58,099 nucleotides of DNA, taken from assembly GCF_016890225.1 (NCBI RefSeq), contig NZ_JAFELM010000023.1:1-58099 (forward strand), read 5' to 3'. Under the pieces are notes generated by a model. The model was given only the letters and a program-made list of their open reading frames with translations, did not search any database and was not told where the DNA came from. The translations under genes and the position numbers were made by a program. Positions 1 through 8,195 of the stretch are shown one piece after another (position 1 is the first letter of the stretch; every line of letters starts with the position of its first letter). Source of the stretch: Bacillus suaedaesalsae. GTDB lineage: Bacteria > Bacillota > Bacilli > Bacillales > SA4.

Positions 1-16
1 GAGTTATCATGAACGA

Positions 17-114
17 AACTAGCTCCTTACTCGTAACATCGTAGGTTAATTTGGTTAGAATGTTTACTGGTAAAAACAAACCAAATCAGAGCTACATTAC
101 GGAAGGAGCTAGTT
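17..114 (+). promoter_or_regulatory. Leader hairpin covering the transposase ribosome binding site
   Basis: Positions 17-28 pair perfectly with 103-114, and 49-56 pair with 79-86 inside that loop. The 3' arm contains the Shine-Dalgarno AAGGAG at 103-108, just before the ATG at 118. A transcript that starts left of the element or near its tip would have its binding site buried, which would limit transposase translation. The pairing is seen; the regulatory effect is inferred. Confidence 0.55.
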
Positions 115-117
115 ATT

Positions 118-1236
118 ATGAAGGATACCATAAAATATGTAGGTTTAGACGTATCAAAAGAAAAAATTGCAGTTGCGATCGCGGATGAGGGGCGAGAAGA
201 GCCGAGATACTGGGGAGTAATTCCTCACACACCAGAAGCAGTTAGGAAATTAATAAATAAACTTGGAAACACCGAGACTCTTCGAGTCTGTTATGAAGCC
301 GGTCCAACTGGATACCCACTATATAGATTATTACTTTCCCTAGGTGTTCATTGTGATGTGATAGCCCCATCTCTCATACCTAAAAGACCAGGTGAACGTA
401 TTAAGACAGATCGTAGAGACTCTATTCGACTGGCTCAGTTATATCGAGCAGGAGAATTAACTAACATCTATGTTCCAAACGAAGAGGATGAAGCTCTCCG
501 TGATCTTGTAAGATGTCGTGAAGATGCAAAAGAAGATGAACTTAGGGCAAGGCACCGTTTGAGTAAATTTTTGCTTCGTAATAACATTAAGCCACCGTCA
601 GGTGTGAACAAATGGACGGTCAAATATCGTAGATGGCTGGATGCATTAAAATTTGAAAGCTCCAAACTACGTGTGGTCTTTCAAGAATATTATCATCAAT
701 TGAAAGAGCTAGAACAACGAATTTTAAGACTAGAGGAAGAAATTAGAGTTCAGGCAACGGAGGGCGTACACGCCCCAACCATTCAAGCCTTACAATCACT
801 AAGAGGTGTAGCTCTTATTACTGCGACTAGTCTTGTAGCGGAGATAGGTTCTTTCAAACGTTTCTCATCACCAACACAATTAATGGCCTATATTGGTTTA
901 ATACCAAGTGAATACTCAAGTGGTGAAAGAAGAATACAAGGGAGCATCACAAAAACAGGGAATCGTCATGTACGACGCTTATTAGTAGAAGCTGCATGGA
1001 GTTATCGTTATCAACCGTCAGTTAAAGGAGAATTGATGAGACGACAAAATGGACAGTCCCCCACTATTCAAGCGATATCCTGGAAAGCACAAAACCGACT
1101 TCATAAAAAGTATTACCGATTATTATCAAGAGGAAAAGAAAGTGGAAAAGCAATTACTGCAGTTGCCAGAGAATTAGCTGGTTTTATTTGGGCTATTACA
1201 CAAGAGGTAGAAGAAGTAAAAAACGCTAGTTTTTGA
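118..1236 (+). CDS. IS110/IS1111 family transposase
   Basis: A 372-residue transposase with an N-terminal RuvC-like DEDD domain (acidic residues D11, E60, D98 and D101 in GLDVS, YEAGPTG and KTDRRDS) and a C-terminal Transposase_20 domain (AYIGLIPSEYSSGERR, then KTGNRHVRRLL), where the family has its catalytic serine. The middle is helical and charged, as usual. AAGGAG lies nine bases before the ATG. Recent work shows that this family recombines DNA using a small RNA made from a non-coding end of the element; in the IS1111 group it is encoded downstream of the gene. The gene looks intact and full length, so the element may be active. Confidence 0.95.
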   Translation: MKDTIKYVGLDVSKEKIAVAIADEGREEPRYWGVIPHTPEAVRKLINKLGNTETLRVCYEAGPTGYPLYRLLLSLGVHCDVIAPSLIPKRPGERIKTDRRDSIRLAQLYRAGELTNIYVPNEEDEALRDLVRCREDAKEDELRARHRLSKFLLRNNIKPPSGVNKWTVKYRRWLDALKFESSKLRVVFQEYYHQLKELEQRILRLEEEIRVQATEGVHAPTIQALQSLRGVALITATSLVAEIGSFKRFSSPTQLMAYIGLIPSEYSSGERRIQGSITKTGNRHVRRLLVEAAWSYRYQPSVKGELMRRQNGQSPTIQAISWKAQNRLHKKYYRLLSRGKESGKAITAVARELAGFIWAITQEVEEVKNASF

Positions 1237-1340
1237 TCTTACAAGTTGTCATGTTACGGTGATATAGGTATTATTGATCCATTTTTTATGTATGGCTTTA
1301 ATTTCACACGAATAATTTACGAAGAAAGATAGATGATTGA

Positions 1341-1531
1341 GAACAGGGCTCGAAGGCAAAGAAAAAAACCGGAAAGGAAAACCCACGTGGCCTCCTCTGT
1401 GCTATATCTAAATAGATTAACGCACGTGCCGAGTTAGTGGATTAGTCCTTTATACGGAAAGATAAAATGTGAAAACCCACGGATATCAGAGCGTAAACCG
1501 CAGTAGAGATTTTTGCCTTCGTGCCGTGTTC
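1341..1531 (+). ncRNA. Candidate structured RNA in the IS right part
   Basis: Arms 1341-1360 and 1512-1531 pair over 20 bases with two mismatches and enclose about 150 bases. The enclosed part contains two copies of GAAAACCCACG (1377-1387 and 1471-1481) and GC-rich segments unlike the AT-rich surroundings. No reading frame fits. It lies inside the mobile element, downstream of the transposase, where IS1111-group guide RNAs are encoded, but it is larger than the roughly 100-base RNAs described for that group. The strand is assumed to be that of the transposase. Identity with a known RNA family was not established. Confidence 0.5.
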
Positions 1532-1572
1532 TTAACTTCTATTCAAGTCAAAAAAAGGAGAAAGGAACAGAT

Positions 1573-1678
1573 TCCTTCTATAGCTTAATGGAGTCTCTCA
1601 CTTCTTTGTATGACAGTCAAGGAGACCACTTGACAGACATACAAAGAAGTGAGAAGTGGTCAGTAAGCTAAAGAAGGA
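1573..1678 (+). ncRNA. Long perfect hairpin RNA candidate in the IS right part
   Basis: Nested pairings stack into one long stem: 1573-1579 with 1672-1678, 1581-1587 with 1664-1670, 1596-1612 with 1638-1654 (17 perfect pairs) and 1616-1621 with 1629-1634. The loop segment GACCACT (1624-1630) is also complementary to AGTGGTC at 1655-1661, so an alternative or pseudoknotted fold is possible. The stem is too long for a terminator and no T-run follows. It may be the guide RNA of the element or a processing structure. Confidence 0.45.
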
Positions 1679-1815
1679 GCTATTCTAGCCAGAATGGCTT
1701 GCTAACTAACAAAATCAAGAAAAGAAGCCGTAAATAGCTTCTCTTCTTAGAGTTGGTCAAAAGACAATCCAAACCTGGTGAAGAGTGGGAGCCTTGACAG
1801 TTTCGTTCATATCAG

Positions 1816-1862
1816 GAGGCTCACCGCCCACCCCGCGGAAAGCGAATGCCATGGAGCGGAAA
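1816..1862. repeat. Right half of the palindromic repeat interrupted by the IS
   Basis: The segment GAGGCTCACC...CCCCGCGGAAAGCG...GGAGCGGAAAT matches the right half of the core seen intact at 14536-14660. The left half would lie before the window start. It is the target-site flank of the IS element. Confidence 0.75.
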
Positions 1863-1896
1863 TCACTTAGTTATACAGATATACATTGAAATAAGA

Positions 1897-1943
1897 AAAG
1901 ACCGTAGAAAACTCAAAGTTATTCGAGTTTGTCTACAGTCTGA
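1897..1943. other. Imperfect hairpin between IS flank and DUF402 gene
   Basis: AAGACCGTAGAAAACTC pairs imperfectly with GAGTTTGTCTACAGTCT across a ten-base loop. Either strand could form it. It is probably the terminator remnant of whatever gene lay to the left before the IS insertion. Confidence 0.35.
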
Positions 1944-1972
1944 GATAGGAGAGTAATCTCCTATCTTTTATT
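1944..1972 (+). terminator. Hairpin terminator at the 3' end of the DUF402 gene
   Basis: GATAGGAGA and TCTCCTATC form nine perfect pairs around GTAA, followed by CTTTTATTTA on the plus strand. The arm overlaps the stop codon of the minus-strand DUF402 gene. The T-run favours plus-strand termination. Confidence 0.55.
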
Positions 1973-2482
1973 TATGATTTCTGGCTCATTTTCCATTAAA
2001 TAAAGCGAATGACTTTCTAGCTTATTTATAAGTTTATTTGCAACATGATACGCATAATCAAATTCCTTTTTCGTGATGATACCCAACTTCAAAGCAGCAT
2101 CAAGCTCATCTTCATCAACTAAGCACCACGTACCATTCGGAAAAACAATAATATCGAGATACAAGTCTCGATACCACGGGATATCTTTTTCAGTGACACC
2201 ATGGTTAAGGCAAATATCAATATACCATTGTATAACTTCCCTTTCCTCGTTCTGCATGACCGTAACCGTATAGGACTCTCCTTTTGGAAAATATTGAACC
2301 CACGTATACCCCTCATCTGCAAGTTTTAAGTTTCGTTTGTTGTAGTTTACTGTTAGTGGTTCTTTTACTTTAACTATCTCAAATATAGACACCCATCCAT
2401 GAAAATAGTATCCTTTTCTATTAAAGGATCTCCACGATTTTTCCGTAATTCTCTTCCAATCTTTTCGGTCTGCATATTTCAT
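1961..2482 (-). CDS. DUF402 domain protein, nucleoside phosphatase-like
   Basis: The C-terminal half carries the DUF402 signature: WYRDLYLDIIVFPNG followed by CLVDEDELDAALKLG, an acidic metal-binding patch typical of NtdP/FomD-type proteins that hydrolyse nucleoside di- and triphosphates. The N-terminal part is a beta-rich region (WVSIFEIVKVKEPLTV). I chose the ATG at 2482, giving MKYADRK, because the longer frame opens only with a TTG inside the sequence that holds the Shine-Dalgarno TAGGAG. A TTG two codons upstream is also possible. It is a single gene beside the IS element; the substrate is unknown. Confidence 0.7.
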   Translation of the reverse strand: MKYADRKDWKRITEKSWRSFNRKGYYFHGWVSIFEIVKVKEPLTVNYNKRNLKLADEGYTWVQYFPKGESYTVTVMQNEEREVIQWYIDICLNHGVTEKDIPWYRDLYLDIIVFPNGTWCLVDEDELDAALKLGIITKKEFDYAYHVANKLINKLESHSLYLMENEPEIINKR

Positions 2483-2624
2483 TTTCAAAAAAGAACCAAC
2501 TCCTAACAACTAAACTACTTAAATATGATATTGTATGTATATTATGAAATTTCTATCAACATGTTAGAGAATTCCATTTTAACATAAGATGGAAAATTAC
2601 GTCCAAATGAATAGGAGAATGGTT

Positions 2625-3329
2625 ATGAGATTATCCCCTATTGAAGCAGCTACTGCTTTTATCAAAACTCACTTCCCGACCTGTGATGGTGCTATACTTG
2701 CTGGAAGTGTTGTACGAGGTGAGTATACCTCTACTTCTGATCTAGATATTGTTGTTTTTGACACTTCCATACAAAGCTCCTATCGTGAATCATTAACTGC
2801 TTATGAGTGGCCAATTGAAATATTTGTTCACTCCTTTGACTCTTACAAGGAGTTTGTTAAACAAGATGTGGAAAGAGGACGGCCAAGTCTACCACGCATG
2901 CTGGCTGAAGGCACCCCTATAATTGATCATCCACAACTTAGTTTGATTCAAGAGGAATCAAGAGAATTGCTTGATGCCGGTCCTATTGAATGGTCTCAGC
3001 AAACTATTCGTATAAAGAGATATTTTATAACCGATTTAATCGATGATTTAATCGGCAGCACGAAGAGGGCCGAAACAATTTACATAACGAATACACTCGT
3101 TGAACTGTTACACGAATATATATTACGTACAAACAACCAATGGATTGGCTCTTCAAAGTGGATAGATCGTTCGTTACGTACATTTGATGAAGAATTAGCG
3201 GATGAATTTTTGAGAGCGATGGAAGAAATCTATATTAATAATGATAAGAACTGTCTTATCACATTAGCTGAAAAGGCATTATTGCCACACGGCGGATTTT
3301 TATTTGAAGGCTTTTCATTAGGAAAGTAG
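2625..3329 (+). CDS. Nucleotidyltransferase domain protein
   Basis: The motif GSVVRGEYTSTSDLDIVVF is the GS(x)nDxD catalytic signature of the pol-beta nucleotidyltransferase superfamily, placed near residues 27-45 as in kanamycin/MNT-type enzymes. The rest is an alpha-helical C-terminal domain of about 170 residues with no second recognised motif. GGAG at 2614-2617 lies seven bases before the ATG at 2625, which decides the start over the earlier ATG at 2589. It could modify a small molecule such as an aminoglycoside or another protein; the substrate cannot be told. It ends 59 bases before patA. Confidence 0.75.
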   Translation: MRLSPIEAATAFIKTHFPTCDGAILAGSVVRGEYTSTSDLDIVVFDTSIQSSYRESLTAYEWPIEIFVHSFDSYKEFVKQDVERGRPSLPRMLAEGTPIIDHPQLSLIQEESRELLDAGPIEWSQQTIRIKRYFITDLIDDLIGSTKRAETIYITNTLVELLHEYILRTNNQWIGSSKWIDRSLRTFDEELADEFLRAMEEIYINNDKNCLITLAEKALLPHGGFLFEGFSLGK

Positions 3330-3388
3330 TGAAAAAAATGAAAGAAGTGATACAATAAAACCACAAATATAATAGGAGAGATCATTCG

Positions 3389-4549
3389 GTGGAGCATTTA
3401 ATAAATAATACTATAAAAAGCATTCAAATTTCTGGGATTCGTCGTTTCTTCAACATGGTCCAAGAATATGACAATGTCTTGTCCTTAACAATTGGTCAAC
3501 CAGACTTCCCGACTCCTCAGCATGTAAAAGATGCTGGTATTGAGGGAATTAACCATAACTATACAACCTATACACATAATGCGGGTTACCTTGAATTACG
3601 AATTGCTGCTGCAAAATTTGTGAAAGAAAAGTATGGTTTAGAATACAATCCTGAAAACGAAGTCATTACGACAATTGGAGCAAGTCAAGCAATTGATTGC
3701 GCATTCAGAACAATTCTTGAAAAAAATAGTGAAGTCATCTTACCTGGACCTGTTTATCCTGGATACGAACCAATTATTCATATGTGCGGAGCAAAACCAA
3801 TTCATGTTGATACGAGACATAACGGTTTTAAACTAACAGCAAACTTAATTGAACAACATTTAACAGAAGATACAAGATGTATCGTCTTGCCTTATCCATC
3901 TAATCCGACTGGTGTGACATTATCAATCGAAGAGCTAGAAGAAATTGCAAATTTATTGAAGGATCGAGATATTTTTGTACTATCTGATGAAATCTATAGT
4001 GAACTTATCTTTGAAGGTTCACACCATTCTATTGCTACTATTGCAGGTATGCGTGAAAAAACAATTGTCATTAACGGTCTTTCAAAATCACACTCGATGA
4101 CGGGATGGAGAATTGGCTTTCTATTCGCTCCTCATACAATTGCAAAGCACTTACTTAAGGTTCATCAATACAACGTTTCATGTGCTCCAACCATTTCTCA
4201 ACGAGCAGCGATCGAAGCACTCTCCAATGGTCAAGACGATGCGATCGTTATGAGAGATACATATAAGGATCGAATGGAATATGTATATCAAAGATTGACG
4301 AATATGGGTATTGATACGGTTAAACCAACAGGTGCCTTTTACTTTTTCCCATCGATTAAAAAGTTTGGAATGTCATCTTTTGATTTTGCCTTATCTTTAG
4401 TAAAAGAAGCAGGTGTAGCACTTGTTCCTGGGGATGCTTTCTCGGATTTAGGGGAGGGATACGTGAGATTGTCCTATGCTTATTCAAAAGAAACGCTAAA
4501 AGAAGCATTAGATCGTATGGAATATTTTATTAAAAAACGACAATGTTAA
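3389..4549 (+). CDS. patA: Aminotransferase PatA
   Basis: A 386-residue class I/II PLP aminotransferase, close in length and sequence to B. subtilis PatA, which has been linked to lysine and diaminopimelate metabolism. Visible marks are SLTIGQPDFPTP near the start, LPYPSNPTGVTLS, the PLP-contact SDEIYSELIF, the lysine-bearing NGLSKSHSMTGWRIGF and the substrate arginine in GYVRLSYAYS. It starts with GTG, set by AGGAGAG nine bases upstream. It is followed by a terminator and a convergent kinA, the same gene pair found in B. subtilis. Confidence 0.92.
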   Translation: MEHLINNTIKSIQISGIRRFFNMVQEYDNVLSLTIGQPDFPTPQHVKDAGIEGINHNYTTYTHNAGYLELRIAAAKFVKEKYGLEYNPENEVITTIGASQAIDCAFRTILEKNSEVILPGPVYPGYEPIIHMCGAKPIHVDTRHNGFKLTANLIEQHLTEDTRCIVLPYPSNPTGVTLSIEELEEIANLLKDRDIFVLSDEIYSELIFEGSHHSIATIAGMREKTIVINGLSKSHSMTGWRIGFLFAPHTIAKHLLKVHQYNVSCAPTISQRAAIEALSNGQDDAIVMRDTYKDRMEYVYQRLTNMGIDTVKPTGAFYFFPSIKKFGMSSFDFALSLVKEAGVALVPGDAFSDLGEGYVRLSYAYSKETLKEALDRMEYFIKKRQC

Positions 4550-4554
4550 ATACA

Positions 4555-4587
4555 AAATCGCCTTGTCTACTCAGACAACGGCGATTT
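4555..4587. terminator. Bidirectional terminator between patA and kinA
   Basis: AAATCGCC and GGCGATTT pair around a loop that itself holds TTGTCT/AGACAA. Flanking A and T runs let it serve both convergent genes. Confidence 0.8.
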
Positions 4588-4588
4588 A

Positions 4589-6400
4589 TTACTTTCTAGG
4601 TAATTCAATTTTTAATGTAGTCCCGACATTTTCTTTACTTTCTATTGTTACAGAACCTTGGTGATTTTCAATAATTCTATAACTTACCATTAGCCCTAAG
4701 CCTGTACCATTTTCTTTTGTTGTTACAAATGGATTTCCTAACTTTTTCAAAAGATCTTCTGGAATACCGCAGCCTTCATCCTTGAAAAAGAGACATATGC
4801 GATGATCACTTATTTCCTCTACCGCAATTGTGATGACTCCACCTGTAGGCATTGCCTCTATTGAATTCTTAATAAAATTAATAAAGACCTGCTTTAATTG
4901 ATTTTCATCACACCTGATTTATTCATTTATAATTGAGCTAGAAAATTCAATTCGTATATTATGTAAAATAGCTTGAGTTTCAAGCAAGCAAATGACCTCT
5001 GAAACGAGTTGGGTAATATTTGTTTCCTGGAACGAACTTTCATGTGGTTTTGCTAGCATAAGTAGTTCGCTTAAAATCATTTCAATGCGATTTAATTCTG
5101 AAGAGATAATATCGTAATAATGTTCCTTTTCAATGACACCAGACTTCATTAACTGTACAAACCCTTTGATTGCTGTCAATGGATTCCGAATCTCGTGAGC
5201 AATTCCAGCCGCTAGCTGTCCGGCAATGGATAGCTTTTCTGATTCTAGCATTAGCTTTTCTGCTTCCTTACGGTAACTAATGTCACGAATGATAATTTGT
5301 ACGGCCTTCTTTTGTTGGAATGTTATCGGAATGGCTACAATTTCGGAATACACCTTTTCTCCGTCCAACGTTTGCCATACTCCCTCTGATATTTCATCTT
5401 CACAGTCTTCTTGTAGGACATAGTTTAGTTTTTGCTTTAACGCTTCATGGTAGTCGGAGTGGAGAAAATCAAAAACAGGATTACCCACGATATCTAGATA
5501 GCTGCTTGCACCAAATAATTGCACACCCGAATCATTAATAAAAACGATTGTATCGTCTAAAATTACTGCAATCGTGTCGATTGAGTTTTGAACGAGTCTT
5601 CGGTATCTTTCACGACTTGTTTGGATTACCTCTTGGAACTGCTTTCTCGAAGAAATATCATTAATTACGACATATTCATAAATTTCATTTTGAATAATGG
5701 TACGACTTGACTTAATTTCAACGTGAAGCTCTTCTCCATTAATACGTTTCCATTTTTGCTCAATAATCCCTACAGCTTTTCCTTCTCTTATTAATTTAAT
5801 TCGATTTGAAACAATGTCTCGATAATCTTCTTGTACGAATTCTAATACTGACTTCCCAATCCATTCCTGGCGATTTGTAATTCCTAAGAGCGTTGCATTT
5901 TCTTTATTCATGTAGACATTACGTCCACATCTATTAATCATAACTCCAAACGGTGCCTCTTCAAGTAGCCAAAATAATGAATGCTCATCCTTCATTAAAA
6001 CTTGTTTCGGATATGAAGGTAGAGGTGCAACTGATAGTTGATCAACGATGTGACCTTTAACTGCAGGGAAAGGTTTTATATTTAATATAATTTCAATAAT
6101 ATCTTTAGATTCATTCAGTACTTTTTGAATATGTAATTTTACCCAGGTGACGTGTCCTTCTCTTTGAATAAAGCGACAGTTACACTGTTTCTCTTCAGGA
6201 ACATGAAAATAACTTTCTACTAAATAAAGATCCTCTTGATATATATAATCTTGTATTCTTGTTCCTATTATTTCTCCTTGGTCATAATGCAATAGGTGCT
6301 GACAGGTAGACGAACTGTATAATATATCACCATTTAACTTACAAGACATAAATAAATTTGTAGCTGTTAGTGTTGAATTAGTTATGGATTCGTTCATCAT
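4589..6400 (-). pseudogene. kinA: Sporulation sensor kinase KinA, interrupted by an in-frame stop
   Basis: Read through, this is a 603-residue orthologue of B. subtilis KinA (606 residues), the main kinase feeding the Spo0A phosphorelay, and it has the same neighbour, patA. It shows three PAS segments (about residues 15-110, 135-255 and 265-380), the phospho-acceptor box AAGIAHEIRNPLTAIKGF near residue 405, and ATPase boxes CDENQLKQVFINFIKNSIEA, DEGCGIPEDLL and GTGLGLM. A TAA at 4919-4921 falls after residue 493, just before the N box, with the frame otherwise open on both sides. Unless it is read through or is an error, the product lacks the whole ATPase domain and cannot autophosphorylate. 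GGAGGG lies about 15 bases before the ATG. Confidence 0.88.
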
Positions 6401-6534
6401 ACAAGTATTGGTGTTCCCTCCTGTCCTTTGTAACTAACAGTTACTATGACTGCTTTGAAACTGCCTATCATAATTATACAGTAATTTTGTTATACAGTTA
6501 ACAAAAAAAGTAAATTAGGAGATTTCAACATACT

Positions 6535-6955
6535 AAAAGAGGCTGGGACATAACTAAATAAATCATCCTCAAAGGCGAATAATATCTAAATTATTCTACC
6601 TATTAAATATTATACATTTTTCGTACCATTTGTTTATTAATCAGTTAAGTGGAAGCACTAGTTCGTTCCATTGCGCTGCAGACACTCGCTTTCCGCGGGG
6701 AGGAAGCTGATGGTTATTTTCACTATCGTGAAAAAACCTACCTCCTCGGCTACGCCTGCGGGGTCTCAGCCTTTCCTCTACTTCCCGCAGGAGTCGAGTG
6801 TCTTCCGCTCCATTCCACTAGTTCTTAAAAATAGTATGCGAAATCAAACAAATCTATTGAAATCAAAAAATAAAGACCCGAACTATTAGGTGCAAGATAC
6901 TGCCTAATAGTTCGGGTTTATCATTGGCTGGAATACTTATATCTCAGCCTCTTTT
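6535..6955. repeat. Class 1 palindromic repeat, copy A
   Basis: About 420 bp, bounded by inverted ends AAAAGAGGCTGGGAC...CTCAGCCTCTTTT. It holds the GC-rich core (TTTCCGCGGGGAGGAAGCTG through CCCGCAGGAGTCGAGTG) and, near the right end, a perfect 14-bp terminator hairpin at 6877-6890/6903-6916 (CCCGAACTATTAGG). The right end overlaps the TAA stop of the quinone oxidoreductase gene. Translations of this block are spurious. Confidence 0.9.
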
Positions 6956-7937
6956 ACGGAACTAAAATTAGCTTGCCATGTGTTTTTCTTGATTGCAGTA
7001 GTTGGTGAACATTTGCTGCTTCATCGAGAGAATAAACTCCACCGATAATTAGCTTTAACTTTCCTTGCTGTAAATAGTGAAAAAGCTCTAGTAAACTACT
7101 TTGCAATAAAGCTGGCTTTTTCATAATTTGAGGTAAAAAGAAACCGATGACCGATTGGTTTCTTGCCATTAATAGATTCGGATTTAACGAACTTTGTTCC
7201 CCACTAGCAGCTCCATAAACAACGAGACGTCCAAAGGCTGCTAAAGTACGGAGTGTATCATTAAACATTTTTCCTCCTACCATCTCAAGAGCTATGTCTA
7301 CTCCTTTTCCGTTTGTAGCTTCACGGACTTGGTCTACCCAGTTGTCTTCAGTGTAATTAATTACTACGTCCGCTCCTAGTTCTCTTGCCAACTCAAGTTT
7401 TTCAGACGAACTGGCAGTCGCAATTACTTTACCCGCTCCAAATAGTTTGGCAAGCTGGACAGCAATCGTTCCCACACCACCTGCTGCAGCATGCACTAAT
7501 ACTGTCTCGCCTTCCGTTAATTGTCCCATCGTTTTTAGAATATGGAATGCACTTAACCCTTGTAGAGGCAGGGCGGCAGCTAGATTATAATCCATACCAT
7601 TTGGTAGTGGGATTAGGCCCATTTCATCTGCAATTGTATATTCTGCATAGCCAGTTGCTTTTTTTGAACCAAGTAACGTTACCACTCTTGTTCCAACTTT
7701 TACGCTAGTTACCTCATCCCCAACTTCTGTTACAATACCTGCAACTTCTGCACCAGGTACAAAAGGTAATGGAGTTGGTACAACATATTGTCCTTCTCTT
7801 CTTGCTGTATCAGCATAATTAACACCTATAGCTTTTATTTCAATTACAACTTCATGACTTTTCGGAACAGGCTTTTCTAAATCTATTAATTGGAGAACTT
7901 CTGGTCCCCCGTATTGTGTGAATTGTACAGCCTTCAT
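6954..7937 (-). CDS. Zinc-independent quinone oxidoreductase (MDR family)
   Basis: A 327-residue medium-chain dehydrogenase/reductase of the quinone oxidoreductase type. An N-terminal GroES-like domain contains GVNYADTARREG, and the nucleotide-binding domain contains VHAAAGGVGTIAVQLAKLFGA (AxxGGVG fingerprint). The catalytic-zinc cysteines of alcohol dehydrogenases are absent, as expected for NADPH:quinone or enoyl reductases. AAGGAGG precedes the ATG. It is the last gene of a minus-strand run with the APH-like kinase and the phosphatase remnant, which suggests a redox step in acyl or hydroxyacyl catabolism. Its stop codon is merged with the end of repeat A. Confidence 0.85.
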   Translation of the reverse strand: MKAVQFTQYGGPEVLQLIDLEKPVPKSHEVVIEIKAIGVNYADTARREGQYVVPTPLPFVPGAEVAGIVTEVGDEVTSVKVGTRVVTLLGSKKATGYAEYTIADEMGLIPLPNGMDYNLAAALPLQGLSAFHILKTMGQLTEGETVLVHAAAGGVGTIAVQLAKLFGAGKVIATASSSEKLELARELGADVVINYTEDNWVDQVREATNGKGVDIALEMVGGKMFNDTLRTLAAFGRLVVYGAASGEQSSLNPNLLMARNQSVIGFFLPQIMKKPALLQSSLLELFHYLQQGKLKLIIGGVYSLDEAANVHQLLQSRKTHGKLILVP

Positions 7938-7973
7938 TGCAATTTTCCTCCTTACGCATTTTCAATTGTTTTC

Positions 7974-8165
7974 TTATTGCGAATTGGTAAAACAAATTAC
8001 TTCTGCTTCCTTACTAGCTGACTTCTCATCGATAACAGGTATGACCGCTTTGGCTCCAAAATGCAAGGCAGCTGTAATCGTTGAAGTAGCTAATAATACA
8101 TCAATAACAAAGCATATTTTTCCATTCACGAGCACTTCTTCATTAATCTCTTCCTTTTTCATCAC
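7974..8165 (-). pseudogene. Truncated 2-phosphosulfolactate phosphatase (ComB-like) remnant
   Basis: The 63-residue frame reads NGKICFVIDVLLATSTITAA and then GAKAVIPV, which matches the N-terminal strand and Asp motif of the ComB phosphosulfolactate phosphatase family (usual length about 240 residues; usual motif VIDVLRATSTI). Here the conserved Arg is Leu and the frame stops after residue 63, with nothing matching downstream. No good ribosome binding site precedes its ATG. I read it as a decayed fragment between two catabolic genes. Confidence 0.6.
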
Positions 8166-8195
8166 AAATGAACTTTTACTAATCCACTCTCCACT

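Larger units (their letters stand above)
4..1815 (+). mobile_element. IS110 family (IS1111 group) insertion sequence
   Basis: A 12-bp perfect inverted repeat, ATGAACGAAACT, lies at 9-20 and in reverse at 1799-1810. It sits five bases inside each proposed end, and such subterminal repeats mark the IS1111 group. Deleting 4-1815 joins GAG to GAGGCTCACC, which restores the sequence seen in the intact repeat copy near 14607-14622 (CTGAGGAGGCTCACC). The element therefore appears to have inserted without target duplication into an intergenic palindromic repeat. One transposase gene fills the left two thirds and about 560 bases of structured non-coding DNA fill the right. The left boundary is only three bases from the window edge, so it rests on this reconstruction. 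Confidence 0.8.

Noticed and set aside
1341-1531. Assignment of the folded RNA to HEARO/omega RNA, OLE, 6S or RNase P RNA
   Set aside because: I could not match the conserved parts of any of these from memory, and no IscB or partner gene is present. It is left as an unassigned structure.
6671-6889. Open frames within the intergenic repeats (also near 9381, 20297, 25425, 28002 and 36866)
   Set aside because: They all translate the same palindromic core (PQESS-FRS, VKKPTSS), lack ribosome binding sites and recur only because the repeats recur.
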